This document shows, in pieces, positions 50,560 to 61,606 of a stretch of 64,000 nt of DNA. The notes beneath the pieces were generated by a model. That model made no database searches and was not told where the DNA came from. It worked only from the letters and a program-made list of their open reading frames with translations. Each line of letters starts with the position of its first letter. Position 1 is the first letter of the stretch. Position numbers and translations under genes: made by a program. Origin of the DNA: Sepiola atlantica (Eukaryota; Mollusca; Cephalopoda; Sepiida; Sepiolidae); the NCBI GenBank assembly GCA_963556195.1, contig OY744553.1, positions 14,400,939-14,464,938 on the forward strand, given 5' to 3'.

Positions 50560-51920
50560 TTCTGTGGTTGATTTAATTTCTATCTTTTAATTAATGAATG
50601 ATTTAATTTATTTTTGAATAAATAAATCAATTAATTTAACTCATCCACGACACAGAGTATTTACTGATTAAACCTGTGCTGCAAATCCAATAAGTAAAGT
50701 GAATTTTCTCCTGTTTCAGTTACCACCATAGATCAGTTACCACCATAGATCAGTACACAACCCCTTCATGTGCAAATCTGTTTCAGCATTTTACTAACAC
50801 AACTGAAAAGAAACTATAAAACGATTTTACAGGTAAGAAAACCTTCTTTTTTCTGTACATACGTAGGAATCGTACCTTTTCATTTCTTTATATTATTCTT
50901 TCCTTTTAAAATACCCCCTTAATATTTGTAAACCAATACATGCTACCTCTGCGATCACCAAGACGACATGGCCAGATCAAGAGATAAACGTTGGGGTCGG
51001 CGATCGTTAAAGAGTGGCATATGGTCTTACACAAGGATTTTTGAATGGAATCAATTCTCAAGACTGCTAAGCTTGGAGACAGATTGTAGACTGTCAGAAA
51101 ACGTCAAACCCGACAAACCAAAGAATTAAAACGGTAAAATGGATGATTATACTGTTAGTCTTGTCTTCATGAAAACAGTGACGTCATTTGCATTCTTCTT
51201 CCGCAGAATAATTGGACAATTTTGAACCTCCATGTTTGTGGAAGAGACACAGTTTTTCTTGAAATCCACACCAAGAGTTCGGACTTTCTCAGCCCTAAGA
51301 ATGTGATACTATGCCTACCACCTCGTCCCTGCAGCCAAGACCACAAACAATGTTAAGAAATAATTTACAAAAAGAAAAACTGATGAGAAAGTAAGATACT
51401 AATGAATCTATTGGGATCCCTAGAAGGGATGGCGCCCTAGTCGGTGGTCAGTTTCTGGATGGTCGGATGGCGATGGACTGAAAAGAGACAGATGTAGTCA
51501 GTTTCAATGACCAGCTGAGAGTGACTGAGAAAGCGACCAGACATCTGGAACTTAAAGGTGGCAGGGGCCCAACGATACAAATACATATGCCATTATCAAC
51601 AAGTTAAATACACAATGTTTTTCTCCAAGTTTGTATTTTTATTGTGAGTTTGATACATCAAAATGTTTTGCAAAATTTATAAAATAAACAAACATTTTTC
51701 TCAAATATTTAATAAATTCTGCTTAATAAATGCAGGATTCTAATTTTTCTCAATATCAAAAGCTGTTGGATCGAGTTGGATGTGTTTAATCTTTAAATCC
51801 TGTTTGGTGTAATTTTTGCATCGATGAGATAATGTAACTCCCCCGGTTGACAGGCAGAAAAGGACACGGAATAGGTTTATTAGGAATATAACAAATCTTA
51901 TGAAGGAGTTATTAGGTAAT
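50560..51920. other. Intergenic stretch, no assigned feature
   Basis: A short direct repeat, GTTACCACCATAGATCA (twice near 50720), is present. ACAAATACATATGCCATTAT then CAACAAGTTAAATA at 51578-51612 is shared with 54300 and 54773. Nothing else was recognised. Confidence 0.4.
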
Positions 51921-52026
51921 ATATGACTTGTTAAGGAATCTCACAAGGTCTCATACTGTTGAGCGGCTCGTGGACTGGTGGTGCATTGCGTATTGGTGGA
52001 GTAGTGGTAGTTAAGGAACATTGAAG

Positions 52027-52489
52027 GGAGGTGACGGTAGTCAAGTGGATAACGACACAGATTGAAGACCTGGGTGTTCCAAGTTCGAATCCAGTCGGTT
52101 CCACAGTATCACTTTCACTTAAAGATGTTGGCAACCTTTTTGTGGTCCTTCCCAGAAGTAATCGATGTCTTTTCAGAAAGATTTCTAACTAGAAAAACAT
52201 CGGGGAAACTAATGCTAACACCAGAATCATCTGATTCACACGAAAGAAGATGAATGTTGTTTTTGTGGGAGGTGACGGTGGTTAAGTTGATAATGACACA
52301 GACTGAAGACCTGGGTATTCCAAGTTCGAATCCAGTCGGTTCCACAGTACGACTTTCACTTAGGGATGTTGGCAACCTTCTCGTGGTCCTTCTCGTAAGT
52401 ACCCGATGTCTTTCCAGAAAGATTTTCTAACTAGAAAAACATCGGGGAAACTAATGCCAACACCAGTATCCCGATTCACACGAAAGAAG
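52027..52489 (+). mobile_element. Dimeric tRNA-derived SINE with 13-bp target duplication
   Basis: Two head-to-tail units begin at 52027 and 52268 with GGAGGTGACGGTxGT. Both keep A-box (GTCAAGTGGATAACG or GTTAAGTTGATAATG) and B-box (AGTTCGAATCC) sequences, and end in GATTCACACGAAAGAAG. AAGGAACATTGAA at 52014-52026 is repeated at 52490-52502, so the pair moved as one unit. Confidence 0.92.
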
Positions 52490-52502
52490 AAGGAACATTG
52501 AA

Positions 52503-52925
52503 CAGAAAAGTGATAGTTAATGCAGTGAGGAATTCTGCATTGACGTCATGGTGATTAAATTGGTCAGAGGATTTGGCAAAACATGAGACATGTATTGCTA
52601 TGGATACTAAGAGGTATCCGGCAACTCGAATATTAGATAAGAATATACGCAGTGAAACCCTGTGTATGAGGAGTTTGTACGACCCAATAGCAGATAGAGA
52701 ATGACTGAGAACCCTGTGTTTAGGAATAGAAAAGAGAAGGATGTCTGAGGAAAGTGGATACATGTGTAGCAGACTGGGGGGAAGTTTAATGGTTGGAAAT
52801 GAAGTTAGTGGTAATTGTCAGAAATCTTCGGGTTCTAATGTTGGGATTTTCTGATCAATGGTGTTCCATAATATATGCGGTGGGAAACTTAAGAAAAAAA
52901 AGAGAAGGTAAGCCGATGATTTAAA
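52503..52925. other. Intergenic stretch, no assigned feature
   Basis: No recognised coding, RNA or repeat signal. Confidence 0.35.
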
Positions 52926-52929
52926 AAAA

Positions 52930-53195
52930 TTTTTTTTTAACATAGTTCAGCCCAAACAAGGCAGGTCGGCACTGTAGACATAAGGGGCTACCGAGAAGAA
53001 GAAAAAGGGGAGACCGTTGGGGGGGGGGGGGGGGGTCAACCTAAATTGGGATCTGCGCAGCGAGATGCCTGTTTACATTAGTTTTAAATTTCTGCATGTT
53101 AGTACTGTCGGGGAAACGGGGGGCAGGGAGGGAGTTCCAGAGGCCAGCAGCACGAGGAAAGAAGCTATTTGAGTAGAAGGCTCTCCGGCATCTGG
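52930..53195 (-). pseudogene. LINE 3' end fragment (family of 3353-3812)
   Basis: The minus strand carries CTCCGGAGAGCC-like sequence, GGAACTCCCTCCCTGCCCCC, ACAGGCATCTCGCTGCGCAG and GCCTTGTTTGGGCTGAACTA plus a poly(A) remnant. It is the same 3' end as the + strand copy at 3600-3812. Confidence 0.75.
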
Positions 53196-53499
53196 GGACC
53201 ACCTTTGTGCAAAGGAGAGAGAGAGAGAATCCTCTTCACTTCACCTTAAAAAAAACAACCAGAATGAAAAAGAAAAGAGACTTCTTATGTGTTGTGTATG
53301 TTGCAGTTGTATTTGGTGGGTCTGATTGTCTTGACGAACATTGTTGTTTATATGTTGTTAAATAAAATGGAAACCAATGGAAATATTGTATTTTTATGTC
53401 AAAATTGTCACTTGTTGTTGCGAAGAGACAGTTTCATGTTTGTCTGTGTAAAATTGTGTAAGGTCGCCGTCGTTGTTATTGTTTGTCAACGAAAAAAAA

Positions 53500-53860
53500 A
53501 AGAAATGGTGGAATGCCTGACAAGTTGAGAGATGTGGTAGGAGGTGGAAAAATTCCTCCCAAATTTTTTTTTCTTGAGGGGGAGAGAAAATGTCGGAATG
53601 CCTGATAATGTGAGAGGTATTTATAAAGTCCTCTTGATAGGAGGTGAAAAAAATTCTTTGTGATTTTTTTTTGGATGGGGGGGGGGGGATGACAGAATAC
53701 CTGTTTGTATAAGTTGATTTAAAAGACCTCTTGGTAGAAGGTGTGTTAAAATTCTTCTGTAGTGAGTTTAAAGTCTCCTTTTTTAGCAGGGGGGGGGGGA
53801 TTATTTTTCTGCTCTGATATGTGAAGTAAGTACCAGTGGACAGGAGCCTGCCCAAAAAGT
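53500..53860. repeat. Imperfect ~110-bp tandem repeats
   Basis: GAATGCCTGA/AATACCTG words, GGTAGGAGGTGxAAAAATTC and G-rich runs recur three or four times. The minus-strand open frame (53394-53960) follows this repetition and is not supported as a gene. Confidence 0.55.
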
Positions 53861-54290
53861 AATTGCTTTGTTGTATATCGTAATTTTTTGCGGGGTTCTC
53901 AAATACCTTTTGGCTGGTAAAAAGCTTAGATGCATCCTTGCGATTCAGGTCCGGAAACAACTGGCCAGTTTTGTTTTGTTGTTCTTGTTTTTACTTGCCC
54001 GTCATGTCTTTGCTGTTTTGTAAATTATGTAACATGAATGTATGATTTGTGTTTTGTAATTGATGTAACATATGACAAGTTGGGAACTGGACGTGTGTGA
54101 TACTATGAACTAGCAGATCGGGTCGAGCAAATGATGAGATAAGCTGACGAATAGATGATTTCAAGCGTTCGCTCGAAGTCATCTTTTCATCGGCTTATCT
54201 TATATAACATCTTATAACGATGGTCTCAATAGACAACTTATTTCAGTTAGGTCTGAGCTGATATACTGAAACTTGACTCAAAGGTGGACG

Positions 54291-54765
54291 CTAGCCAACA
54301 ATACAAACACATATACCATTTTGTATTGTATTGGCATCCTTCAGTCGCAACGACAATGGATCAGCGCCGTATTGGGATGTTGTTTGTGTGCATCTTTTAG
54401 TGTGACTGTAGAGACCAGTTCTTGATTTGCATGGTCTACTACAGTCTTGACATATGAAAGCTGTTGTGCAATGTGTCACCTCGGCTTGTTGGTCTGTCTG
54501 TAGGCTCGCTCTTCTCCTAGCTCTCTTCGCAGCGTTTTCATCGTAGAGGGTCTTCTCACTGATGATCATTCCGTGGCGTATCTGTTTCCTCCAGGCAGGT
54601 CTGTCAGCTGCAGAGGCTTCCCATGTATTAATGTCAATTGAGCAAGCCTTTATATCTTGCTTGCAGACATCCTTGAAGCGGAGATGGGGACAACCCCTTT
54701 TTCTTGAGCCTAAGGCAAGCTCGCCATAAAATCTTTAGGGATGCGCCCATCATACATCGTGCACA
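54291..54765 (-). pseudogene. LINE RT C-terminal fragment with zinc finger
   Basis: The minus strand reads GCPHLRFKDVCKQDIKAC, TWEASAADRPAWRKQIRHG, EKTLYDENAAKRARRRASL and FICQDCSRPCKSRTGLYSHTKRC. The 'CxxCxRxCxSRxGLYSHxRRC' finger ends many metazoan LINE reverse transcriptases. ACACATATACCATT and ACACATACCATT flank it as a probable target duplication inside an older repeat. Confidence 0.82.
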
Positions 54766-55019
54766 CATACCATTACCAACAAGTTAAATGTTTTTCTCTA
54801 GGTTTGTATTTTTATTGTGAGTCTGCGTTGTTAGGGTTAGGGTTACTTGCTGTAAACAACTTGTAAAGCAGTGTCTGCGTACTCGACGATCGCCAACACG
54901 TCCAGAACAAGATGAGAGAAAAACCATGGCACAAACGTTGGATGTCATTGGTTGTCAGGGGGGATGATTTTACAGGAGTATAGTAGAAAAGGTCAGAAAG
55001 GAATCGAAAGATTCAGGGT

Positions 55020-55490
55020 TCAACCGTGAAGTTACATCAGAGAAAAACATGATCGACAATCTAACGCCGTCAGCAGTAAAAGTGATATCATGCCACTTCA
55101 CTTCTTGGCCGAGGGGCTCAAACTGAACACCGATGGTTACATCCACGTTCTGAGTGAGGTAGTGGACCCTCGATTGATCAAATAACTGAACGTGTTAGCA
55201 AGACTCAGTGTTGTCAGAACTTTGGTCACACGTCATTTGACGTGTGGCCTACCTACTTGCAATCTCCTCCACTTATTTGTGTGGGGCACGCTGGAATAAG
55301 ACAACTGATTTGGTTGCAACCCGAACGATGAGCTAAAAGCCAAGATCCCCAGAACCTTTTGGTGAGTGACAAAATAGGAGTACATTACGACCTTTAACAT
55401 TAAAGCTGTCACCAAATGTGCTGTTAATTCTAATAGTTTTGAGCATTTCTGTACTTTGCTTGAACAACCTTTGTCAACCACTAGATTGCC
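55020..55490 (+). pseudogene. mariner-type transposase fragment 3
   Basis: Reads IMPLHFLAEGLKLNTDGYIH and VLSEVVDPRL, then after frameshifts TSFDVWPTYLQSPPLICVG. This follows the 'MPPhFF..Gl..n.d.Y..vL...v.Pw' and 'WPp.SPDLnPlDyyvWG' pattern of mariner-like transposases. It is a different lineage from the copies at 38370 and 43200. Confidence 0.6.
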
Positions 55491-55529
55491 CTAATTTATG
55501 CAAAGCCCACCAGAAACTTGGCACTCTGT

Positions 55530-55820
55530 AAAAAAGATTTCTTTAAAAAAATTTTTTTAAATAATGAATAAAATAAAAAAAATAAAAATAAAAATAAATA
55601 AAAAAATTTTTTTTTAAATAAATTAAAAAAAAAAAAAAAAATTCTTTTTAAATAAATAAAAAAAAAAATAAATAAATAAATAAATACAGCTTCTTTTTAT
55701 CAAGTACCATTTCTTTCTTAAAGGTGGAATTTCATCGAGAGAAATTGATAGAAACGGCCCTAAGGACAAATGGAAATCTTAATAAAAAAAATTAAAAAAA
55801 TTAAATAAAAAAAGTTTTTT
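55530..55820. repeat. A/T homopolymer-rich tract
   Basis: Long A and T runs with AAATAAAT words. Low complexity. Confidence 0.8.
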
Positions 55821-56068
55821 TTTTCGAGACAAATATCATTTGCTAAAAAATTTCTGAGCGGTGGGAGAAATGCTCTATTTGACTAAATTCCAGTTCTTTT
55901 TTCTTTCCTTCAATTCCACTTCTTGTTTAACGTTATTTTTTACATATTTTAGAAAAATTACACCAAGTCGCCTTCTCCTTAAAAGTTTAATATATTTCTA
56001 GAATACAGTATTTGGCACAAAAATCACCAATCAGCATGTAGCTAAATAAACATATATATGCATTAAAT

Positions 56069-56224
56069 ACAGAATAGAAAAAGAATTAAACACAGGAATA
56101 ATAAAAAACAAATGAAAGATTGATCGGTTTCGTTCGGATCAACGAACGTCTTCAGAAAAAAGACATTCGTTAATTCAAAAGAATTTATTTTTCCAGTGTT
56201 TAATTGTTTTTCCATACATTCTGT
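56069..56224. mobile_element. Foldback element, CTTC-GTTCG family (copy 2)
   Basis: GAAAGATTGATCGGTTTCGT then TCGGATCAACGAACGTCTTC is followed by a shortened partner. The outer arms contain AATTAAACACAGGAATAA and CAGTGTTTAATTGTTTTTCC. Confidence 0.75.
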
Positions 56225-56272
56225 CTCCACATTTCATTTAATGAGATATTGTGTATTTTATCCTCACATATA

Positions 56273-56303
<31 letters not shown>

Positions 56304-56499
56304 GTGTGAATGATGGTTTCCACCATGCGCAACTCTCCTGTAAAAAGAATTGGAGACCTCTCGGCTATCAGTATCGTAAAATGTAAACAAATTAATAAAA
56401 TTCATTTATAAACACATTTCTTCCATACACAGTAACAAGTTCGTTAGCGTTATTTTTTTCTTGCAAACCAATAACGTCCACTTCATGGCAAAATTAACA

Positions 56500-56827
56500 T
56501 TTTCAGTGTTCAGAGAGAACTGTCATAGAGGGGAAAGGAAGGCAAGAAAAGATGGCGAGAGGAAGGGGGGAAAAAACAGGAAAAGAGAAAGAAAGATAAA
56601 GTGAGAGAGAGGATGAAGCAAATAAAATCTAAGCGAAATAGCAACAAGAAAAATAAGGAGGTAAGGCTCTAGCAATTTAGCAGAAATCAGCCTTTTTATA
56701 TTTAAAAAAAAAAAAAAGTGGATTTCGACCAAAAAGTGGAGAACTCACATCCATGAGAGCCTCTCGCAATTTAAGTGGAAATCTAATTTTTCTGAATTAA
56801 TTCTGCTAATAAGCAGAGAACTCACAC

Positions 56828-56835
<8 letters not shown>
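56500..56835 (-). repeat. GGGATGTGAG family, minus-strand copy
   Basis: The minus strand reads AGAGGTGTGAGTTCTCTGC, CATGGATGTGAGTTCTCCAC, AATTGCTAGAGCCTTACC and CTGAAAATGTTAATTTTGCC in family order. A (TA)n tract abuts the start. Confidence 0.75.
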
Positions 56836-56869
<34 letters not shown>

Positions 56870-56870
<1 letters not shown>

Positions 56871-57388
56871 TGTTAATAAATTTCTGAGTGGTGATAAGAA
56901 ATGTTCCTTTTGATTAAATTTCAGTTTTGTTTTCTTTTTCTTTCCCTGAATCACTACAAAGTCTTGAGTTTGTTTGAAATTCATTTCGTTATTTTGCCCT
57001 CCATTTTGATTTTCATTGACCAAAAAGATTAAAGAAAAGGTTTTAAGGAGTTGTCTTCCCTTTATTATAACATCGGTGGGATTTACAAATATAAACAGGG
57101 ATCTTCATCCCCCCCCCCACTCCTTCTTTAACGTCATTTTCAGAGCCTAGTAACAATTCACAATTCTAACAATATCTGTTTGCCTTGAAAAAGCATTTTC
57201 ATTGACCAAACAGATTAAAGAAAAAGTTAAGGAAACAAGAGTTGCCTCCCTTTATAACATCGGTGGGATTTTCAATAAACGGGGATCTTCAACTTCACCC
57301 CTCCCTTTTTAACCTCATTTTTCACATATTTAAAAAAAAACAAAAAAACGATAGCATGTCGCAATTCCTCACTCTCATAAAAAAGTTT
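56870..57388. repeat. ~180-bp direct duplication
   Basis: TTTCATTGACCAAAAAGATT through TAACATCGGTGGGATTTAC and GGGATCTTCA occurs at about 57010-57140 and again at 57195-57315. No gene. Confidence 0.6.
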
Positions 57389-58004
57389 GGCGCTCTTGTA
57401 TAAGCAGTGATCGATCTGAGGGGGACAACTCTACCTTACTCAGCCGCCGCCATTCCGAACTCGCCCACACTTCGGCAAAGGAGACAACTTTGACACGCAT
57501 TTTTACAAACCCTTTATAACCATTAATAACTTTTATTTACATGCCGCAAATTGTATACACTTTATAACAATTAATAAAAAAATGTTACGGGTTTTAAATG
57601 CGTTAAAAATAACTTTTAAACAAATTATTAATTAACATTGATATTTTTTCTTCTTTTTAAATGAAGGTTTGTGGTCTCAAATGTAAAATTATTTAAAACG
57701 CATTTAAAACCCGTAACATTTTGTTTTATTAATTGTAATAAAGTGTATACAATTTGTGGCATGTAAATAAAAGTGCTTAAAAGTGCATTTAAAACCCGTA
57801 ACATGTTTTTTTTTATTAATTGTTTAAAAGTTACTCTGAACGCATTCAAAAGCTATTTCTAACGCATTAATTGTTATAAAGGGTTTGGAAAAATGCGTGT
57901 CAAAGTTGTCTCCATTGCCGAAGTGTTGGCGAGTTCGGAATGGCGGCGGCTGGGTAAGGTAGAGTTGTCCCCCTCAGATCGATCACTGCTTATACAAGAG
58001 CGCC
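57389..58004. mobile_element. Foldback element with ~200-bp arms and 8-bp duplication (copy B)
   Basis: GGCGCTCTTGTATAAGCAGT opens the left arm and its exact partner ends at 58004. The arms contain ATCGATCTGAGGGGGACAAC and CCGCCATTCCGAACTCGCC. AAAAGTTT lies on both sides (57381-57388 and 58005-58012). It is homologous to 14260-14773. An 8-bp duplication fits hAT-, P- or Merlin-type mobilisation. No transposase is encoded. Confidence 0.9.
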
Positions 58005-58136
58005 AAAAGTTTACTATATTTCTACGATATATAGCACAAAAATAACCAATAAAAGCATGTTGCTTTATATAATATATATATATATATATATATGGGGTAA
58101 GGTACACGATAAGTCATGAAAATGAAATGCCGTGGT

Positions 58137-58325
58137 AGACAAAATGTGTGAAAAATGACAAACGGAAAACAGGTTAAAGTGTAGGAGAAAAACAAACACA
58201 AGAGATTTGACCGGTTTCGTTCGTCACTTTTTCTGAAGACGTTCGCCAACACGAACGAAACCGGTCAAATCTCGTTTTTATTTTTCTCCTGCACTTTAAT
58301 CTGCTTTCTGTTTGTCATTTTTCAT
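58137..58325. mobile_element. Foldback element, CTTC-GTTCG family (copy 3)
   Basis: AGATTTGACCGGTTTCGTTC and its partner CGAACGAAACCGGTCAAATC flank the core CTGAAGACGTTCG. The outer arms AAAATGACAAACGGAAAACA and TGCTTTCTGTTTGTCATTTT pair. It sits between (TA)n tracts. Confidence 0.85.
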
Positions 58326-58436
58326 ATATATATTATATATATATATATAAAAAATCTTTGGTTGTGTTTAGTTGAAAGAAATCCAACAGAGTGCTCAATT
58401 ATTTAATAATAAGAGCATAATAATTTATTTATTAAT

Positions 58437-59060
58437 AACGTTACAGACGATCAGATTAGATCAACATGGTACCATAGATTTGAAGCCTGAAGCGGGCCTA
58501 GATCGAATATTAATGTTACGTTGTTTTTTTTGAATATTTATAAACAAGTTTCTCCAGCTATCTTCAACCATATTTGATTTTGGAGAAAGCTGCAAATCCT
58601 TCTGGCTGAAATTTTGCTGCTTTCTTTCTTTTTTTTCATTTTTTTTTTTTCGGTGCTTAATTAGTAGGGGGATCTTACCTTAGAACAGTGCTCTTCAAAC
58701 TTTTTTTGTCGCGACCCCTTTTTGGAAAAAATTTTTTTTCGTGACCCACCAAAATTTTTTATAAATAAAAAATAAGTTTGAATATTATTTTAAAAATTCC
58801 ATAGTTATAATTTTGGCGACCCCCTTTCTATGGTTACGCGACTCCCCTGGGGGTCGCGACCCCCACTTTGAAGACCTCTGCCTTAGAAGACCTTAAAAAC
58901 GGGGTATGGAAACCTCCAAAATCAAATATGGCTGACGATAACCAGAGCGACTTGTTTATGAATATAAGCAATAGCAATGGGTACATTTTTCGATCTGGGT
59001 CCGCTCCAGACTTGAAACCTATGGTACCATGTTGATTCGACCTGATCTTCTGTAACATTA
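58437..59060. mobile_element. Inverted-repeat element carrying a nested hAT MITE
   Basis: GTTACAGACGATCAGATTAG and AACATGGTACCATAGATTTG on the left pair with CTATGGTACCATGTTGATTC and CTGATCTTCTGTAAC on the right. The inner parts ACCATATTTGATTTTGGAG and CCTCCAAAATCAAATATGG also pair. Confidence 0.8.
58686..58880. mobile_element. hAT MITE, 195 bp, perfect 8-bp target duplication
   Basis: CAGTGCTCTTCAAACTTTTT and GTCGCGACCCC at the left, GGGGTCGCGACCCCCACTTT and GAAGACCTCTG at the right. CCTTAGAA is present at 58678-58685 and 58881-58888. The CAGxG ends and 'GTCGCGACCC' inner repeats are typical of widespread hAT non-autonomous elements. Confidence 0.95.
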
Positions 59061-59099
59061 GTGTAATTTAGAGTTTTCGTATAGGAGAAATGACCAGAG

Positions 59100-59519
59100 T
59101 GCTCAATTACGTACGTAAGAGCGTATATTCTTTTTTACTAAAGAAATGTTACATTTGGTATCTTTAGTCGTAACTTACATTTGTTGTAAACATTTCTGTT
59201 TTCATTTTTATTTATTTAAATAAATAAAAGATGGTGTTCACAAGTCTTCACAATAAATGCAAAAAAACAAAAACAAAAAAAAAAACCAATAAGGGACCAT
59301 AGAAATGTACGTTTTTTTTTTTTCTTCCTTCGGATCTTTTTTCTGTTTTAGAAGATTCAAGATATATTTGAATACCTTGTTTGTCTGGATAGATGATGAA
59401 ACGGCTGTAAAAAAAAATATGAATCTATTATTTGGTTTATTCGGACTACTATTCTCACGTTTCGGCCGACATAACTATGGTAAATAAAGATATAGTCCTA
59501 AAATCTGCATTCTATTGTA

Positions 59520-59557
<38 letters not shown>

Positions 59558-60070
59558 TGGCGAACTAAAAGCGAATTTTTAGGAAAGGTAAAACCTATTG
59601 TGAAAAGTATACAGCTCAATATACAGGATAGAGCAGATAGATATGTAGAAGGATGAAATGGAATTAGAAAAGCAAAAGGCAGATCTTTTTACCCTCTGGA
59701 TTCTATCTATTTTCGTCGCACCTGAAGATGTGGTTTTTGGAATTTAACTTTGAAACCTCTCATTTTATTTCTCGTGCCTTCTAATGACCTACAAATCACT
59801 TTCTCCGCTGGACATTTTGACACCGGATTCTTTTTGCAATCGGACATTTGCTTGCATTCGGGCAGCGTTTTGCCTTGTTTTTTCCCCCCACAATCTTTAT
59901 TTTACTTTTTCAAATTTTAAATCTTGGCCGTTGCCAACTTATCTATCCCAGCGATTTCCTCTGATGATAAGATTTTGATCTTTGAAAAGCCTGGCTTAAG
60001 AAAAAAATTAATTGCCTTTTTGCTGAATATACCTTGCTTTGAGCAACTGAATTGAATTCCTTTTCATCCT
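59100..60070. other. Intergenic stretch with repeat remnants
   Basis: TTTGGTTTATTCGGACTACT then ATTCTCACGTTTCGGCCGAC at 59431-59470 is a piece of the family at 61640-61810. ATGTAGAAGGATGAAATGG and CCTTTTCATCCTTCTACCT at 59641 and 60059 form distant inverted ends between two (TA)n tracts. No gene. Confidence 0.5.
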
Positions 60071-60074
60071 TCTA

Positions 60075-60078
<4 letters not shown>

Positions 60079-60127
<49 letters not shown>
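60079..60127. repeat. (TA)n microsatellite
   Basis: Pure TA dinucleotides. Confidence 0.95.
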
Positions 60128-60131
<4 letters not shown>

Positions 60132-60225
60132 ATAATGGTAATAATCCAGGTGAAAAATATCCACAGGGTGGTAATCCAGAGAATTTTAACCGGGTTTATA
60201 AAAAGTGCTCAATATCAAAATAGAG

Positions 60226-60381
60226 CTTTATATATGATAATTTTATTTACACAGACATGTACAAAATCTGCGACACTGGCATGTCGATGTTATCGATCAA
60301 CAGTTACTATAAACCTCAGATCATATTTGGAGACATGCCAGTGTTGCAGATTTTGTACATGTCTGTGTAAATAAAATTATC

Positions 60382-60386
<5 letters not shown>
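60226..60386. mobile_element. Foldback element, ~60-bp arms
   Basis: TATATATGATAATTTTATTT, ACACAGACATGTACAAAATC and TGCGACACTGGCATGTC on the left are mirrored by GACATGCCAGTGTTGCAGAT and the rest on the right, with a ~45-base loop. A (TG)n tract follows. Confidence 0.88.
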
Positions 60387-60423
<37 letters not shown>

Positions 60424-60439
60424 AGTATTTACTCCAAAA

Positions 60440-60560
60440 GTGCTCAATATATGAGTAGAATTTAGTAGTAATACGAAAATATTCTTATGGCAAGTAGGCT
60501 ACACAGAAACAAGATAACTGAGCAAAACCAACATTTCAAGCCATAAGTAGGTTTTTATAT
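60440..60560. repeat. Diverged copy of the 63165-63320 hairpin family
   Basis: CTCAATATATGAGTAGAATT, AAAATATTCTTATGGCAAG and a remnant of GAGCAAAACCAAC are shared. Confidence 0.6.
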
Positions 60561-60913
60561 TATATAAAGTTATAAATAGAGAAATCTAGGTAGCCAGTAA
60601 TGCATCTGTAAACACATGCATTAAAATTATATTCTTTTCTAGTCAGTGTCAATGCATTTGTTAGTCTAGTCATATTAAAGAGTTATGATACAGCGAAACA
60701 GTGTCTGTGGATGATATATATATATATCATATGTATGTAAAAATTTTTTTTATTCAAATACTGTAGTAGTTCAGGGCTTTTTATGTCATTCCGGATGCAG
60801 AGTGGTCCCAGAATCGGGCAGTCAAGCAGGAAAAAGGCTGCTGTGATGAATTGGCTATTCCAATTTTGAGAGGTTTATTTACATGTTATGTGTGTGTATA
60901 TATTTATACATAT

Positions 60914-61215
60914 AAAGGGTGGGCCAAAATAAGGGTCCTATCTTTAAATTTGAATAACTTGAATTTGAATAACTTCCACAAAATAAAAGTTAAACTCACC
61001 AAACTTTATGTGTGTGTAGACTGACCCTTCCGAGATATTTTGAAATAAACAAAACACATTTTAGCCGAAAAAACACTTCTTAAAACTTACAAAAACTAAA
61101 GTATTGTTTTTTACACTGTTTTGAGTTTTTTAAGCAAAAATAATGTTTTCTAAATGAGGGTACGTTCCTTAGGGCTAATACGGCTCATGCTTGCTTCGGA
61201 AGGGGTCCTTTACTT

Positions 61216-61265
<50 letters not shown>

Positions 61266-61321
61266 ATAAATAAAAAAGTTATGAATTTTTAAAAATAGGA
61301 CCCTTATTTTTGCCCACCCTA
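60914..61321. mobile_element. Tc1/mariner-type MITE with internal poly(A)
   Basis: AAGGGTGGGCCAAAATAAGG then GTCCTATCTTTAAA on the left is mirrored by TTTTTAAAAATAGGACCC and TTATTTTTGCCCACCCTATA on the right, next to TA. About 43 consecutive A lie at 61219-61261. No transposase. Confidence 0.8.
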
Positions 61322-61606
61322 TATATGTGTGTGTGTGTGTGTGGGTGTGGGTGAAGTATGTTTCATATTGTTAGAAAGCAATAAGAATACTTTAATATTT
61401 AATTCTTTGCTGTCAAATTAAACTACCGACTATTAAAGGAGGCAGATAGGGTGGAGTGGGGGATCAATTGCAAGTTGAAGACCCCTGAATTAGATAAGAA
61501 AAAAAAAACAGGTTAAAGAAGATATTTGTAGCCCTTATTTTCAGTGGGCATAAAATATTTTTTGTTTTTAAGTCGTTAACACTGTTTACACAGGAATCTT
61601 TTTTTT

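Noticed and set aside
53394..53960. 188-codon minus-strand frame
   Set aside because: Follows imperfect tandem repeats; no family resemblance or gene signals.
7583..54846. Telomere-like TAACCCTAACCCT (7583) and TTAGGGTTAGGGTTA (54832)
   Set aside because: Only about two units each; the first lies in a dispersed repeat whose other copy has a non-telomeric word there.
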